The notes: generated from the letters alone by a model not told the origin. A stretch of 64,000 nucleotides of DNA from Acidocella aminolytica 101 = DSM 11237 (GCF_900129125.1 NZ_FQVJ01000012.1:33975-97974); one strand, 5' to 3'. Shown: positions 24,763 to 33,895, counted from the stretch's first letter. A program made the numbers and translations.

Positions 24763-25725
24763 TCAACCCATCTCAGGCAAAAGCGCGCACACTAGGGCGC
24801 TGTAGAGTTGAGTCTGGCGGTGGGCGCGGACGTAATCAGGGCTGATCCGGGCCACATAGGGCTTGGTGCGGACCGAGCCGTACCAATGCGCCACTCTTGT
24901 TTGCGGGCTGAGCACCCGGCCCACCGCGGCCGGGGCGTTACGGCACGGGCGGAACCAATGTTCTGAGATTTCAGGTGGTAACGGGTAGAAACAGGCGGGC
25001 TGGTGGATCACCAGGCCCGGCATGGGCGCGGCATCCAGAAGCGTTTGGTAGAGGTCTGGCCCCAGCGCGTAGGGACTGGGGGTCTCATGGTCCGGCAGGG
25101 CCGCCATGGCGCGCAGCACGGCGACGAAAAGCGGCGCGCCGGGGACAGCACCCATCACGGCATTATTGACGGCGGACACATACCACCCCTCCACTGCACG
25201 GAAGGCCCGCCAGCCGCCAGGGGTGCGGCGCAGAGTCTTGCGCAACACATCCAACCCCAGATGCTTGCTCCAGACCAGCGGCGAACGGGACTGATACACC
25301 CAATGCGGCCAGACGATCCGCTCCGCGCCGATGAACTGAGAGGCGTTCAGCAGCGGGGCAAGCGGGGCGGTGGTGAGGGTGTCAACATCCATATAAACGC
25401 CGCCCTCGGCATAAAGGATGGCTGCGCGCAGCAAATCCGCGCGCTGCACCGGGCTTTGCAGCCGGACATAAAGGCGGGTCAGCGCGTCATCCAGCTTCAG
25501 CGCTGCCTGTACGGGGGCCAGCAACGCTGGGGGCGAGAGACGCCTGAAGCGCACCCCTACCCTGGCCAAGGCGCGCGGCACCGGACCGTCGGCCAAGTCG
25601 TCCGTATGATGCAAAACCACCTCGCGCAGCCCGCTCTGAGCGGCGGCGGAGAGCAGCGCAAAGCCATGCGCCCACGCAAGCTCTGGGCCAATCCAGCAAA
25701 AATGCAGTATTCCGGGAACGGGCAT
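24763..25725 (-). CDS. Glycosyltransferase with DXD motif (GT32/Gly_transf_sug type)
   Basis: The 320-residue protein starts MPVPGILHFCWIG, has the family core RADLLRAAILYAEGGVYMDV followed by DTL (the DxD metal-nucleotide site near residue 122), and a later VNNAVMGAVPGAPLF and HWYGSVRTKPY. These are typical of the GT32 / OCH1-like family that uses nucleotide sugars with Mn2+. GT32-type enzymes include mannosyl- and galactosyltransferases acting on inositol-phosphoceramide in fungi, so a role in extending the headgroup made by this locus is attractive but inferred. The start at 25725 lacks a good ribosome-binding site; a TTG 21 bases upstream is an alternative. Confidence 0.82.
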   Translation of the reverse strand: MPVPGILHFCWIGPELAWAHGFALLSAAAQSGLREVVLHHTDDLADGPVPRALARVGVRFRRLSPPALLAPVQAALKLDDALTRLYVRLQSPVQRADLLRAAILYAEGGVYMDVDTLTTAPLAPLLNASQFIGAERIVWPHWVYQSRSPLVWSKHLGLDVLRKTLRRTPGGWRAFRAVEGWYVSAVNNAVMGAVPGAPLFVAVLRAMAALPDHETPSPYALGPDLYQTLLDAAPMPGLVIHQPACFYPLPPEISEHWFRPCRNAPAAVGRVLSPQTRVAHWYGSVRTKPYVARISPDYVRAHRQTQLYSALVCALLPEMG

Positions 25726-25887
25726 GACAGAAAAGCAATCCAGCAATCGGCAAGAGACGGGCTTGAATCAGCCTGCTAGGCGGCACGGCGCCGCACTGTC
25801 AACCGCGCCATACGGCAAAGCCATTGCCATTCCCATGCGACTCTGTTAGCGCCAACCAATGACCGTCAATGGTAAATTCCAGGCAAT

Positions 25888-27627
25888 ATGACTGAGCCTA
25901 CCCCGACTCACCATAATGGGCTGGTTAAGCGACTCGCTGATTTCACGACCATCGCCGAGGCCCTGGATTATGCCGCGCAAGGCCGAACCGGGCTGAATTT
26001 CTATTCTGGCAAGGGGGTTCTCACCGAAACCTTGCCTTATGCCACCCTGCGCGCGCAGGCGCTTCTGCTGGCCCGGCAGCTGCTGGGCACCGGGCTGCAG
26101 CCGGGAGACCGGGTGGGGCTGCTGGCAGAAAGCGATGGGGATTTCGCCCGCGCCTTTTTTGCCTGCCAATATGCCGGGCTGGTGCCCGCTCCCCTGCCCT
26201 TGCCCGCCGCTTTTGGCGGGAAAGAGGGATATATCTCCTTTCTGCGCCGGATGATCCAGGGCGCTGACGCCCATGCCGTGTTTGGCCCCGCCGTGCTGGC
26301 CGACTGGCTGGCCGAGGCGGTTGAAGGGCTGGAGCTGAAATGCGCCGGTGTGGTTTCCGCGCTGGACGGCGCGCCGATGGTGCCCGAGGCCGCCCTGCCC
26401 GCGCCGGAATCGCTGGCGTATCTGCAATTCTCCTCCGGCAGCACGCGCTTCCCGCTGGGGGTGGCGGTGACGCAGACGGCCTTTATGGCCAATGCCCATT
26501 ACATGGCCAAATACGGCCTGCGGGTGAATGAGACCGACCGCTGCACAAGCTGGTTACCTTATTATCATGACATGGGGCTGGTCGGGTTTTTGCTGATGCC
26601 AATGGCCTGCCAGCTTTCAGTCGATATTCTGCCCACGCGGGAATTCGCGCGCCGGCCGCTGCTGTGGCTGCAGTTGATCACCCGTAATAAGGGCAGCATC
26701 TCGTTCAGCCCGTCTTTTGGCTACGAACTTTGTGCCCGGCGGGCGCGGACAGCCTCAACGGAGGGGATCGACCTGTCCTCCTGGCGGCGGGCCGGGATTG
26801 GTGGGGATATGATCCGCCCGGCGGTGCTGACGCGCTTTGCCGAGCGTTTTGCGGCCAATCTATTCCAGGAAACCGCGTTTATCCCCTGCTATGGCATGGC
26901 CGAGGCCACGCTGGCGCTGAGCTTTAGCCCGGATGGGCAAGGAGCGAGGGAAGACGCGGTGGATGGGCTCGTGCTGGAACGCGAGCATCGCGCCGTGCCC
27001 GCCAATGAGACCAGCAAGCGTACCCGGCATTTCGTGATTTGCGGCCAGATGCTCCCCGAACATGACGTGGAGGTGCGCGGCGCGGATGGCGCGCTGCTGG
27101 CCGAGCGCGAGGTAGGGCATATTTTCGTGCGCGGGCCGAGCCTGATGCTGGGCTATTTCGGCGCGCCGGAGGAAACCGCGCGCGTGCTCTCCGCCGAAGG
27201 CTGGCTGGATACGGGGGATCTTGGGTATCTGATCGACGGCCAACTGGTGATTACCGGGCGGGCGAAGGATCTGGTGATCGTGAATGGCCGCAATGTATGG
27301 CCACAGGATCTGGAATGGGCCGCCGAGGCGGAAGTGCCCAGCCTGCGCAGTGGGGATGTGGCGGTGTTCTCGGTGGATAATGGCGAGGATGAGGAGGTTG
27401 TTGTTCTCGTCCAGTGCCGTGTGACCGACCCCGCCGCGCGTGAGGCGCTGGCATTGGAGCTGACGCGGTTTTTCCGCGGGCGGCAAGGGCTGGAAACGCG
27501 CGTGGTGCTGGTGCCGCCGCATAGCCTGCCACAGACATCGTCCGGTAAGCTCAGCCGCTCCCGCGCCCGAATGATGTATCTGGACGGCGCGTTTCTACCC
27601 CGCGCCACCGCCACCGCCGCGGAATGA
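25888..27627 (+). CDS. Fatty acyl-AMP ligase-like enzyme (FAAL/FadD type)
   Basis: The 579-residue adenylating enzyme has the AMP-binding motifs YLQFSSGSTRFPLGV (about residues 177-191), CYGMAEATLALSFSP (about 333), the hinge DTGDLGYL (about 440) and C-terminal GRAKDLVIVNGRNVWPQD with SSGKLSRS. The P-loop Lys of ordinary acyl-CoA synthetases is replaced (FPLG instead of xPKG), as in fatty acyl-AMP ligases that load acyl carrier proteins. It probably activates a fatty acid and transfers it to the ACP of this locus. Its stop overlaps the CerR-like gene by 4 bases. Acyl-CoA formation is the alternative. Confidence 0.88.
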   Translation: MTEPTPTHHNGLVKRLADFTTIAEALDYAAQGRTGLNFYSGKGVLTETLPYATLRAQALLLARQLLGTGLQPGDRVGLLAESDGDFARAFFACQYAGLVPAPLPLPAAFGGKEGYISFLRRMIQGADAHAVFGPAVLADWLAEAVEGLELKCAGVVSALDGAPMVPEAALPAPESLAYLQFSSGSTRFPLGVAVTQTAFMANAHYMAKYGLRVNETDRCTSWLPYYHDMGLVGFLLMPMACQLSVDILPTREFARRPLLWLQLITRNKGSISFSPSFGYELCARRARTASTEGIDLSSWRRAGIGGDMIRPAVLTRFAERFAANLFQETAFIPCYGMAEATLALSFSPDGQGAREDAVDGLVLEREHRAVPANETSKRTRHFVICGQMLPEHDVEVRGADGALLAEREVGHIFVRGPSLMLGYFGAPEETARVLSAEGWLDTGDLGYLIDGQLVITGRAKDLVIVNGRNVWPQDLEWAAEAEVPSLRSGDVAVFSVDNGEDEEVVVLVQCRVTDPAAREALALELTRFFRGRQGLETRVVLVPPHSLPQTSSGKLSRSRARMMYLDGAFLPRATATAAE

Positions 27628-28565
27628 GCCCCTCCCCGCTGGCCGCCATAACCGGCGGAACGGGGTTTTTGGGGCTGCATCTGGTACCCGCCCTGGCACA
27701 AGCCGGGTTCCGGTTGCGACTGCTTGCCCGGCGTGACTTGGCACATCCGGCATTTAAGGACATTGCGTTTGAGAGCGTACGCGGCGCGCTGGAGGATGAA
27801 GCCGCCCTGGATGCGCTGGTGCGGGGCGCTGATGTGGTGATCCATGCCGCCGGGCTGACCAAGGCACGCGGGCGGGCGGCATTTTTGCGCGCCAACCGGG
27901 ATGGCACAGAAGCTGTGGCCCATGCCGCGCGGCGCGGGGCGCCTGGGGCGCGGTTTCTGTTGGTTTCATCCCTGGCCGCGCGGGCACCGCGTCTTTCGAA
28001 TTACGCGTTCAGCAAGGCTGAAGCGGAGGCTCGGACCCTGCGCATATTTGGCAATGCGGCGGCGCAGTGCGCAATTATTCGGCCGCCTGCGATCTATGGG
28101 CCGTGGGACCGGGATATCTTGCCGCTGATCCGGGCCAGCGCACGCGCGCTGACGCCGGTTCTGGGCAACGGCAGGGCGGCGGTGATTCATGCGCGCGATG
28201 CCGCTGGGGCAATTGCAGCGCTGGCGGGAGACAAATTCCGGCCGGGCTGCTTCACTTTGGCGGATGATACACCCGAGGGGTATGAGATGCGCGCCTTGAT
28301 GGCGGCGGCGGCACAAGCCACGGGCGGACCGGGGCAGTTTATCCATTTACCTAAGGCGCTGGTGCTCTCCGCCGGGTTTCTGGCCGGGGTGGTGGGCAGG
28401 CCACCAATCTTCACGCTAGGCAAGGCGCGGGAGCTGCTATACCCGGATTGGTCCGTCTCGCCCGAGGAGTTGCTACCCCGGGAGATTTATACGCCACGTA
28501 TCTCCCTGGCGGCCGGGTTCGCAGAGACGGTGGCCTGGTACCGGCAGGCGGGCTGGATGAAATAG
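27624..28565 (+). CDS. NAD(P)-dependent dehydrogenase, CerR-like (3-oxo-ceramide reductase)
   Basis: This extended short-chain dehydrogenase of 313 residues shows the Rossmann loop ITGGTGFLGLHLV at residues 9-21, DVVIHAAGLTKARG, the catalytic Ser/Tyr/Lys set in LVSSLAARAP and SNYAFSKAEAEAR, and IIRPPAIYGPWDRDILPL. In Caulobacter an enzyme of this type (CerR) reduces the 3-keto group of the acylated sphingoid base. The 4-base overlap with the acyl ligase, and nearby spt and ceramide synthase genes, make the same role likely here. Other sugar epimerase or reductase functions remain possible because the fold is common. It ends 4 bases from a convergent DMT permease. Confidence 0.85.
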   Translation: MSPSPLAAITGGTGFLGLHLVPALAQAGFRLRLLARRDLAHPAFKDIAFESVRGALEDEAALDALVRGADVVIHAAGLTKARGRAAFLRANRDGTEAVAHAARRGAPGARFLLVSSLAARAPRLSNYAFSKAEAEARTLRIFGNAAAQCAIIRPPAIYGPWDRDILPLIRASARALTPVLGNGRAAVIHARDAAGAIAALAGDKFRPGCFTLADDTPEGYEMRALMAAAAQATGGPGQFIHLPKALVLSAGFLAGVVGRPPIFTLGKARELLYPDWSVSPEELLPREIYTPRISLAAGFAETVAWYRQAGWMK

Positions 28566-28569
28566 TCGC

Positions 28570-29442
28570 TCAGACCTCGAAACTTTCGGGCGGCACGGGA
28601 GACTTCACACTCATTGCGCTGCCGGCGGAAGCGGCCATGATGCAGAGCATGGCACCCCATTGCAGCAGGGTCAGACTCTCCCCCAGCACCACGAACCCCG
28701 CGAGCGCGGCGATGGCGGGGGCAGCACTGAGTAGAATGGAAAAGGCTCGAGAAGAGAGACGCTTCATCGCCTCCATCTCCAGCGAGTAAGGCACGGCGCT
28801 GGAGAGCAGCGCCACCGCCAAAGCGAGCCCCAGCTCCCACGGACGCAGGGCGGAAAAATGCAGAACCGAGATGCCGAGCGGCGCCACGATAAGGGCGGCC
28901 ACAGCCATGCCCCAACTCACGGCATCCGCGCCCAGCTTACCGGCAACACGTTTGCCGGAGACGATGTAAAGTGCCCAGCACAAAGCTGCCCCCAGCGCGA
29001 AGGCGATGCCCACTGGGTTCAGCTTGCTATGCACATGCAAGGGTAGCAGCAGCGCCAAGCCGGCAGCCACCAGGGCCAGCCACCAAAAGTCCCGCGGGCG
29101 GCGGGAGTTGAGCAGCACGATGACCAGCGGCCCGGTGACTTCAATACCCACCGCAATGCCTATGGGGATCCGCAGAAACGCCTGGTAGATAAACAAATTC
29201 ATACCCGCCAGCATGGTGCCGTACAGAATCAAGGCTGGGCGTGTGGCACCGGGAGGCACACGGCGCCAGGGGCGGCGCAGCATGGCCAGCAGGCAGGCTG
29301 CGAACACTACGCGCAGGGCCGTTACCCCCAGCGGATTGATCTCCGCGAACAAGAGCTTCGCGCAGGCTGCGCCGAGATTGACTGAAATCTGCGAGGCCAG
29401 CACCGCGCCCAGCCCCGCCAGTGTGGCACTGGGGCGCTTCAT
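28570..29442 (-). CDS. EamA/RhtA-type DMT permease
   Basis: The 290-residue protein has ten predicted transmembrane helices in two EamA repeats (for example LGAALCWALYIVSGKRVAGK and LLSSAVPYSLEMEAMKRLS). The latter segment and the overall pattern resemble RhtA-type threonine/homoserine exporters. It lies 8 bases downstream of the ceramide-synthase gene on the same strand, so it is probably co-transcribed with bcerS and the hydroxylase. Whether it exports an amino acid or takes part in lipid handling is unknown. Confidence 0.85.
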   Translation of the reverse strand: MKRPSATLAGLGAVLASQISVNLGAACAKLLFAEINPLGVTALRVVFAACLLAMLRRPWRRVPPGATRPALILYGTMLAGMNLFIYQAFLRIPIGIAVGIEVTGPLVIVLLNSRRPRDFWWLALVAAGLALLLPLHVHSKLNPVGIAFALGAALCWALYIVSGKRVAGKLGADAVSWGMAVAALIVAPLGISVLHFSALRPWELGLALAVALLSSAVPYSLEMEAMKRLSSRAFSILLSAAPAIAALAGFVVLGESLTLLQWGAMLCIMAASAGSAMSVKSPVPPESFEV

Positions 29443-29450
29443 GCGCTGGC

Positions 29451-30581
29451 TTACAACCCAGCTTCAAACACGCGGTAGGTTTTATACGGCTTGGCGTCCA
29501 GGCTCTCGATCATGCGACGCATGGGCATGTTGTCTTCAAGAATCCAGGACAGCTCGATATGGGTGTAGCCCATTTTCAGCCCTTCGCGGCGGACCATGTC
29601 GATCATCAGATAGGGCAGCAGACTGCCGATCATGTCCTTGGCAGCGGCGCGGCGGACCCCCATCAGCGGCACGCGGGCGGTTTTGACACCCGCCACCTTC
29701 AGCCGCCAGAGCAGCTTGACCCAGCCGAAGGGAAGAATCTTGCCGTCCAGCCCATTGATGGCCTCATTCAAGTTGGGGAGGGCGATCATGAAGGCTACCG
29801 GCTCACCATTGCGCTCTACCAAGCTAGTCATACGCGGGTTGAGCAGCGGTTTCAGCGATTTGGCGAGATAATCCGTCTCGGTCTCGGTCAGCGGCACAAA
29901 GCCCCAATTATTCGCCCAGGCATCGTTGAAGATGGAGGTGACGTTCTTGATCTCCTCCTTGATGCGCTTCATGTCCAGGGGCCGCACGGTGATGCCCGAT
30001 GGCAACTGGCGGGAGAGCAGGCGCTGCACGCTTTTCGGCAGATCGACGCGCATATCGTAGAGGTAAGCGATGACGTCCTTGGCCTTGACCATTCCTAGGG
30101 TCTCGATCTGCTGGGCGACGTAAGGCAGGTCGTGCGGCATCAGCAGCATGGGCGGCGTGTCGAACCCGTCGATCAACGCACCGGTTTCCTCGTTGATATT
30201 GAGGTTGAAGGGGCCCTGAATGGTCTTCATGCCGCGTTCGCGCAGCCAACTGGCGGCGGTTTCCAGCAAGACCCGGAACAGTTCGGGGTCGTTCTCGGCG
30301 GCGAGCATGCCGAACAGGCCCGGCGCCTCGGGGTTTAAAGAGAGGGCCAGCTTGTCGATCTGCGCGGATACGCGGCCGACATCACGGCCGTCGCGCACCG
30401 CCAGCCAGAATTGAACCTCGGCATGGCCGAAGAACGGATTTTTGGGGCTGAGCGCTTCCTCACGCTCCATATGCAATGGCGCGATGTAAGACGGGTCGTC
30501 CTTATGCAGCCGCTCCGGCAGGAGGATAAAGCGTTTGAGGAGTTTCTTGTCCGTGACGGGAACGATCTGGATATTGCTCAT
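29451..30581 (-). CDS. GNAT-fold N-acyltransferase, bacterial ceramide synthase-like (bCerS)
   Basis: The 376-residue protein belongs to the GNAT-related family, often mislabelled dATP pyrophosphohydrolase, that in Caulobacter acts as bacterial ceramide synthase. It N-acylates the sphingoid base before reduction by CerR. Recognisable segments are LLKRFILLPERLHKDDPSYI, LSPKNPFFGHAEVQFWLA, DGRDVGRVSAQID, GPFNLNINEETGALIDGF and WILEDNMPMRRMIESLDA near the C-terminus. The length is normal. The start codon shares one base with the stop of the upstream hydroxylase gene (TGATG), so translation is coupled. The assignment depends on family resemblance plus the neighbouring spt, cerR and ACP genes. Confidence 0.88.
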   Translation of the reverse strand: MSNIQIVPVTDKKLLKRFILLPERLHKDDPSYIAPLHMEREEALSPKNPFFGHAEVQFWLAVRDGRDVGRVSAQIDKLALSLNPEAPGLFGMLAAENDPELFRVLLETAASWLRERGMKTIQGPFNLNINEETGALIDGFDTPPMLLMPHDLPYVAQQIETLGMVKAKDVIAYLYDMRVDLPKSVQRLLSRQLPSGITVRPLDMKRIKEEIKNVTSIFNDAWANNWGFVPLTETETDYLAKSLKPLLNPRMTSLVERNGEPVAFMIALPNLNEAINGLDGKILPFGWVKLLWRLKVAGVKTARVPLMGVRRAAAKDMIGSLLPYLMIDMVRREGLKMGYTHIELSWILEDNMPMRRMIESLDAKPYKTYRVFEAGL

Positions 30582-31366
30582 CAGTGGGCTCGCCTGACCT
30601 GGTCTTCCATCGCAGTGGGCGGCTTGTCGCGAGGGGGGGTGCCAGTCAGCTCCATCACCCAGGGATAGCGCTTGGCTTCCTCAAGATCGTAACCGAGATT
30701 GAATACGGTCGGGCTTTTTGGGCAGTCCTTGGAATTAGGGATGTAGGATTGAAACAGCACATCCGGCAGGAAGGAAACGATGCCGTAATTCACTTGCTCA
30801 TTCTGGAAATGATGCAGCAGGTGGTCGCGCTTGAGCTTCTGCACGAAGCGGTTTTTCGGCTTATAGTTCAAGTGCTGGATGCAGTGGAAAAATTCATACA
30901 CGCAGGTGGTGACAAGCGCCGTGCAAAAGCCCGTGGCCGCCCCTGCCCAGCCGCCCAGCGCATAGCCGATGGGGCCGGTGATGAGCGCCATGGTGGGGAT
31001 GGTGTTCAGCGGCGAGCCGAACAGTACTTCCAGCTTATGCGGGTCTTGGTGATGGTCGAAATGGATGCGCTTCCAGAGCGCGCTACTCCAGCGCATACGG
31101 TACAGCCAGCGCCCATGCAGCACGAAACGGTGCAGCGCGTACCAGACCAGCGGGTACACAACCAACACCGCCAGAATGGGCAACACCGCCTGAGGCCAGT
31201 GCCGCACGGCCAGCCCCGCATACACACCCGAGACCAGCGCCAGAGCGGCATATAGATTGATGGCCGGATAGGTGAGATACGCCGCCCACAGATCGGACAG
31301 CGTCATTTTACCCAGATCATAGGAGCGGCCATGCCATGCCCGGCCCCAAACAAGTTTTTTTGCCAT
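30581..31366 (-). CDS. Fatty acid hydroxylase superfamily protein (possible sphingolipid hydroxylase)
   Basis: The 261-residue integral membrane protein has the histidine clusters of the sterol desaturase/fatty acid hydroxylase superfamily that bind a di-iron centre: HRFVLHG, HFDHHQDPH, FHCIQHLNYKP and RDHLLHHFQNEQVNYG, with four or so hydrophobic helices between. Such enzymes hydroxylate acyl chains or sphingoid bases with O2. It is immediately upstream of bcerS (one-base overlap), so a 2-hydroxylation of the amide-linked acyl chain or of the base is the obvious hypothesis. 2-Hydroxyacyl ceramides are reported from acetic acid bacteria. Confidence 0.88.
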   Translation of the reverse strand: MAKKLVWGRAWHGRSYDLGKMTLSDLWAAYLTYPAINLYAALALVSGVYAGLAVRHWPQAVLPILAVLVVYPLVWYALHRFVLHGRWLYRMRWSSALWKRIHFDHHQDPHKLEVLFGSPLNTIPTMALITGPIGYALGGWAGAATGFCTALVTTCVYEFFHCIQHLNYKPKNRFVQKLKRDHLLHHFQNEQVNYGIVSFLPDVLFQSYIPNSKDCPKSPTVFNLGYDLEEAKRYPWVMELTGTPPRDKPPTAMEDQVRRAH

Positions 31367-31474
31367 ACCTTGTTCCGCTCATGCTCAAGGAAATGATTGA
31401 AAACCGAGGAAAACAGAGAGTTTCCGCAAGCGTTCAGTGCATAGCATGGGGGCTTTGGCGCTGGCAAACAAGGC

Positions 31475-32425
31475 TCAACCTCGCCCCCGCAGCCGGGCAA
31501 AGGCCGCATGGTGCCAGCGTACGGCGGCGGCGTGGGGCACGGGGGTGCCGCGCATGCGCTCCCGCCTCAAAGTGAGCAGGCCGGAACCAACGATCAGCGA
31601 TGCCCCCACCAGCGTGACACCATCCACTCCGTTATCAAAGATGAGATAACCAAGCAGAATGGCCCAGAGCATCTGGCTGTACTGGATGGGGCCGACATAC
31701 GCCGCCGGGGCACGGGTGGTGGCGGACATCAGCAGCAGATTGGCCAGCGCCGCCAGCAGTCCATAGCTGGCCAGCAGACCCCATTGAGCTTCATCCGGCC
31801 AGCGAAAATTAGGCAGCATCAGCAGACCGGGAATCACGATAACGCCCAACGTGCCCGCACCGAACAAAGAGATCCGCTTGTCGTGCCCGCCCGCCGCGCG
31901 GAAGGAGATCACTGAGACTGCACCACCAACCCCCGCGAACAACGCCCCCACCTGACCGATGGAAAACGGGGTATAGCCCGGCCGTAGCACCACCAACACG
32001 CCCGCGAAACCGATAATGACCGCCGCCCAACGCCAGGGGCCGATCCGTTCTTTCAGGAACAACAACGACATCAGCGTGACGAAAGAGGGCTGCAGGAAGA
32101 TGAGCGCGAAGGCATCGGCCATCGGCAGATGGGTGAAGGCGGTGACGCTACCGATGACTCCGAAGGCCAAAGCGAAAAACCGCAACAGCCAAAGCTTGCG
32201 GCTTTTCGTGGTAAACACATCCAGCAGCTTGTCGTCCGGCCCAAGCAGCGCGGGAAACACGATAAGCGCGAACACGCCGCCGAAAAACGCGGATTCATAA
32301 GGCGGCAACGCGCCTTTAATGAGCTTCACGCTGGCGTCGCTGAAAGAGAATGCCGCGAAGGACAGAATGGCGAATAAAACGCCCTTGAGCGTCTGGTCTT
32401 TCAGAGGAGCTGGCAGGGCTGTCAT
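31475..32425 (-). CDS. EamA/DMT-superfamily permease
   Basis: The 316-residue protein has two EamA repeats with about ten helices (FAILSFAAFSFSDASVKLI, FVTLMSLLFLKERIGPWRWA, AAYVGPIQYSQMLWAILLGY). This is the S-adenosylmethionine- or riboflavin-carrier-like branch of DMT permeases, but substrate prediction is unreliable. It ends with a basic tail. It is separate from the hydroxylase by 108 bases on the same strand, and its relation to the lipid genes is unclear. Confidence 0.85.
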   Translation of the reverse strand: MTALPAPLKDQTLKGVLFAILSFAAFSFSDASVKLIKGALPPYESAFFGGVFALIVFPALLGPDDKLLDVFTTKSRKLWLLRFFALAFGVIGSVTAFTHLPMADAFALIFLQPSFVTLMSLLFLKERIGPWRWAAVIIGFAGVLVVLRPGYTPFSIGQVGALFAGVGGAVSVISFRAAGGHDKRISLFGAGTLGVIVIPGLLMLPNFRWPDEAQWGLLASYGLLAALANLLLMSATTRAPAAYVGPIQYSQMLWAILLGYLIFDNGVDGVTLVGASLIVGSGLLTLRRERMRGTPVPHAAAVRWHHAAFARLRGRG

Positions 32426-32494
32426 TCTAAGGCCGGCTTGTGAGGGGTTACAGGCAACACCACAAGTCCGTGCCGCGCATGGCAGCAGCTTCGT

Positions 32495-33895
32495 TTATGG
32501 CTTGGGCACCCAGATACTGACCGTAGCTGTTTGCAGGGCGGGGCGATAGTCCTGCCGCAAAGCGGCAAGAAAAGCGGGTGGGAATTGCGCCCGGTTCACA
32601 GGCTCGGGCTTGTTGGTGATGCCGATTTCCACCGCGCGCAGGCGGCGCTGGATGAGCAAAGGCAGAATGGCGCGCTCCGACAGGCGGCCAATACTTATCT
32701 GGCTTTGCACGAAATAGGTCTCAAAGGCCGAACGATGACCGGCCCGCGCGCAGAGCAGCAGATTTTCACAAACCACCGGCCCAGGCAGGGGCTTCAGAAA
32801 GGCTACACCCGCCGCGAAATCCACCTGTGCCGGGGGCAGGGCAAAATCCTCGCGCAAGGCGGCGATGAAGTGCTGCGGCGCCCAGACCAGAGGAAAGAGA
32901 AGCAGCAGGCCGAGCCAAGCGCCACGGCGCTCCAGGCAAAAGGCCATGGCCAGTACGGCGCTGAGCAGCACAGCCTCAAAAAACACGTTCCGGCCGACGC
33001 CGTCGCCGCCGGAAAAGATGAGACCCAGCGCATTGGCGGCTAGCCAGGCGAGGCTGAACGGCCAAGCGTCCGGCTGCTGACGATGCCGCCAGCACCAGCC
33101 GCCCGCCAGACACAGCACCGGCAGAAACACCAGCAGATAATCCCCACTCTGGGAAAGCGCGTCCCGCCAGAGGTACGCACGCGGCGCCAGCATGTTGGCG
33201 AAGAAATACGGACCGTCCACCCGGTAGGAGAGCAACAGCAGCAGCCCGCCGCTCACCGCTCCCGCCGCCAGCCAGTGCAACAAATCCCGCCAGCGCTTCT
33301 GGCAGAGAAGGGCCAGCCCGGCGCCGCAGGGCAAGGCCACCAAATTCTGTTTGGTAAACAGCGCCAGCACGAACAGCACAGCCGAAAGCCACAGCCCGTC
33401 CCTGCCCTGGTGCCGGACAAACAGCCAGAAGCCCGCCGCCTCGAACACCATGGCGAGTAATTGCGGGTCGTCCACGGCGATGCGGCTGGGCATCCAGACA
33501 GCCAGCCAGAGCGCGAACAGTCCCCCCGCGAACAGCCTGGCGGACCAGTCCGGCGTGAAGCCGCGCAGCAATCCGGCCACGATTCCGCCCAGAACCAGCA
33601 CGGAGAGCAAAGCCAGGATCCGCCCGGCGAAAAGCGGGTCGGCGCCCCAGCCCATCAGCCAAGCGATGAGATGGAACGACAAAAACGGATAATTGGTGAA
33701 GGAAAGCCCCGGCGGGTGGCCGTAAAGCGGGACGCCACGGGCGGCCATCACGGCGCGCGCCACGTTCCAGCCTTCATTAGCGTTCAACTGCACCAGGGCC
33801 AGGCTGCGCCAGAACAGCGGGAGATAGAAAAGAAGCGTCAAAAGCCCCAGCAACAGGGCGGAACGTATCCAGCGGAGCGAAGGCGCGGCGTGCAT
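32495..33895 (-). CDS. Polytopic membrane protein, GT-C-like (GT39/ArnT-type)
   Basis: The 466-residue protein has about ten hydrophobic helices and a hydrophilic C-terminal domain. After the first helix comes VQLNANEGWNVARAVMAARG, which matches the acidic first-loop position of GT-C transferases (usually DEG or NEG). SYPF-like and ALFTKQNLVALPCGAG segments also fit the dolichyl-phosphate-mannose mannosyltransferase/ArnT group. Such enzymes use polyprenyl-phosphate sugars on the periplasmic side. The first loop carries only one acidic residue. The protein could glycosylate an envelope lipid or glycan, but the acceptor is unknown. Confidence 0.7.
   Translation of the reverse strand: MHAAPSLRWIRSALLLGLLTLLFYLPLFWRSLALVQLNANEGWNVARAVMAARGVPLYGHPPGLSFTNYPFLSFHLIAWLMGWGADPLFAGRILALLSVLVLGGIVAGLLRGFTPDWSARLFAGGLFALWLAVWMPSRIAVDDPQLLAMVFEAAGFWLFVRHQGRDGLWLSAVLFVLALFTKQNLVALPCGAGLALLCQKRWRDLLHWLAAGAVSGGLLLLLSYRVDGPYFFANMLAPRAYLWRDALSQSGDYLLVFLPVLCLAGGWCWRHRQQPDAWPFSLAWLAANALGLIFSGGDGVGRNVFFEAVLLSAVLAMAFCLERRGAWLGLLLLFPLVWAPQHFIAALREDFALPPAQVDFAAGVAFLKPLPGPVVCENLLLCARAGHRSAFETYFVQSQISIGRLSERAILPLLIQRRLRAVEIGITNKPEPVNRAQFPPAFLAALRQDYRPALQTATVSIWVPKP

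Noticed and set aside
31475..33895. Including the second DMT permease and the GT-C-like gene in the sphingolipid pathway
   Set aside because: They are adjacent and on the same strand, but no sequence feature ties them to sphingolipids, so I left them outside the model.
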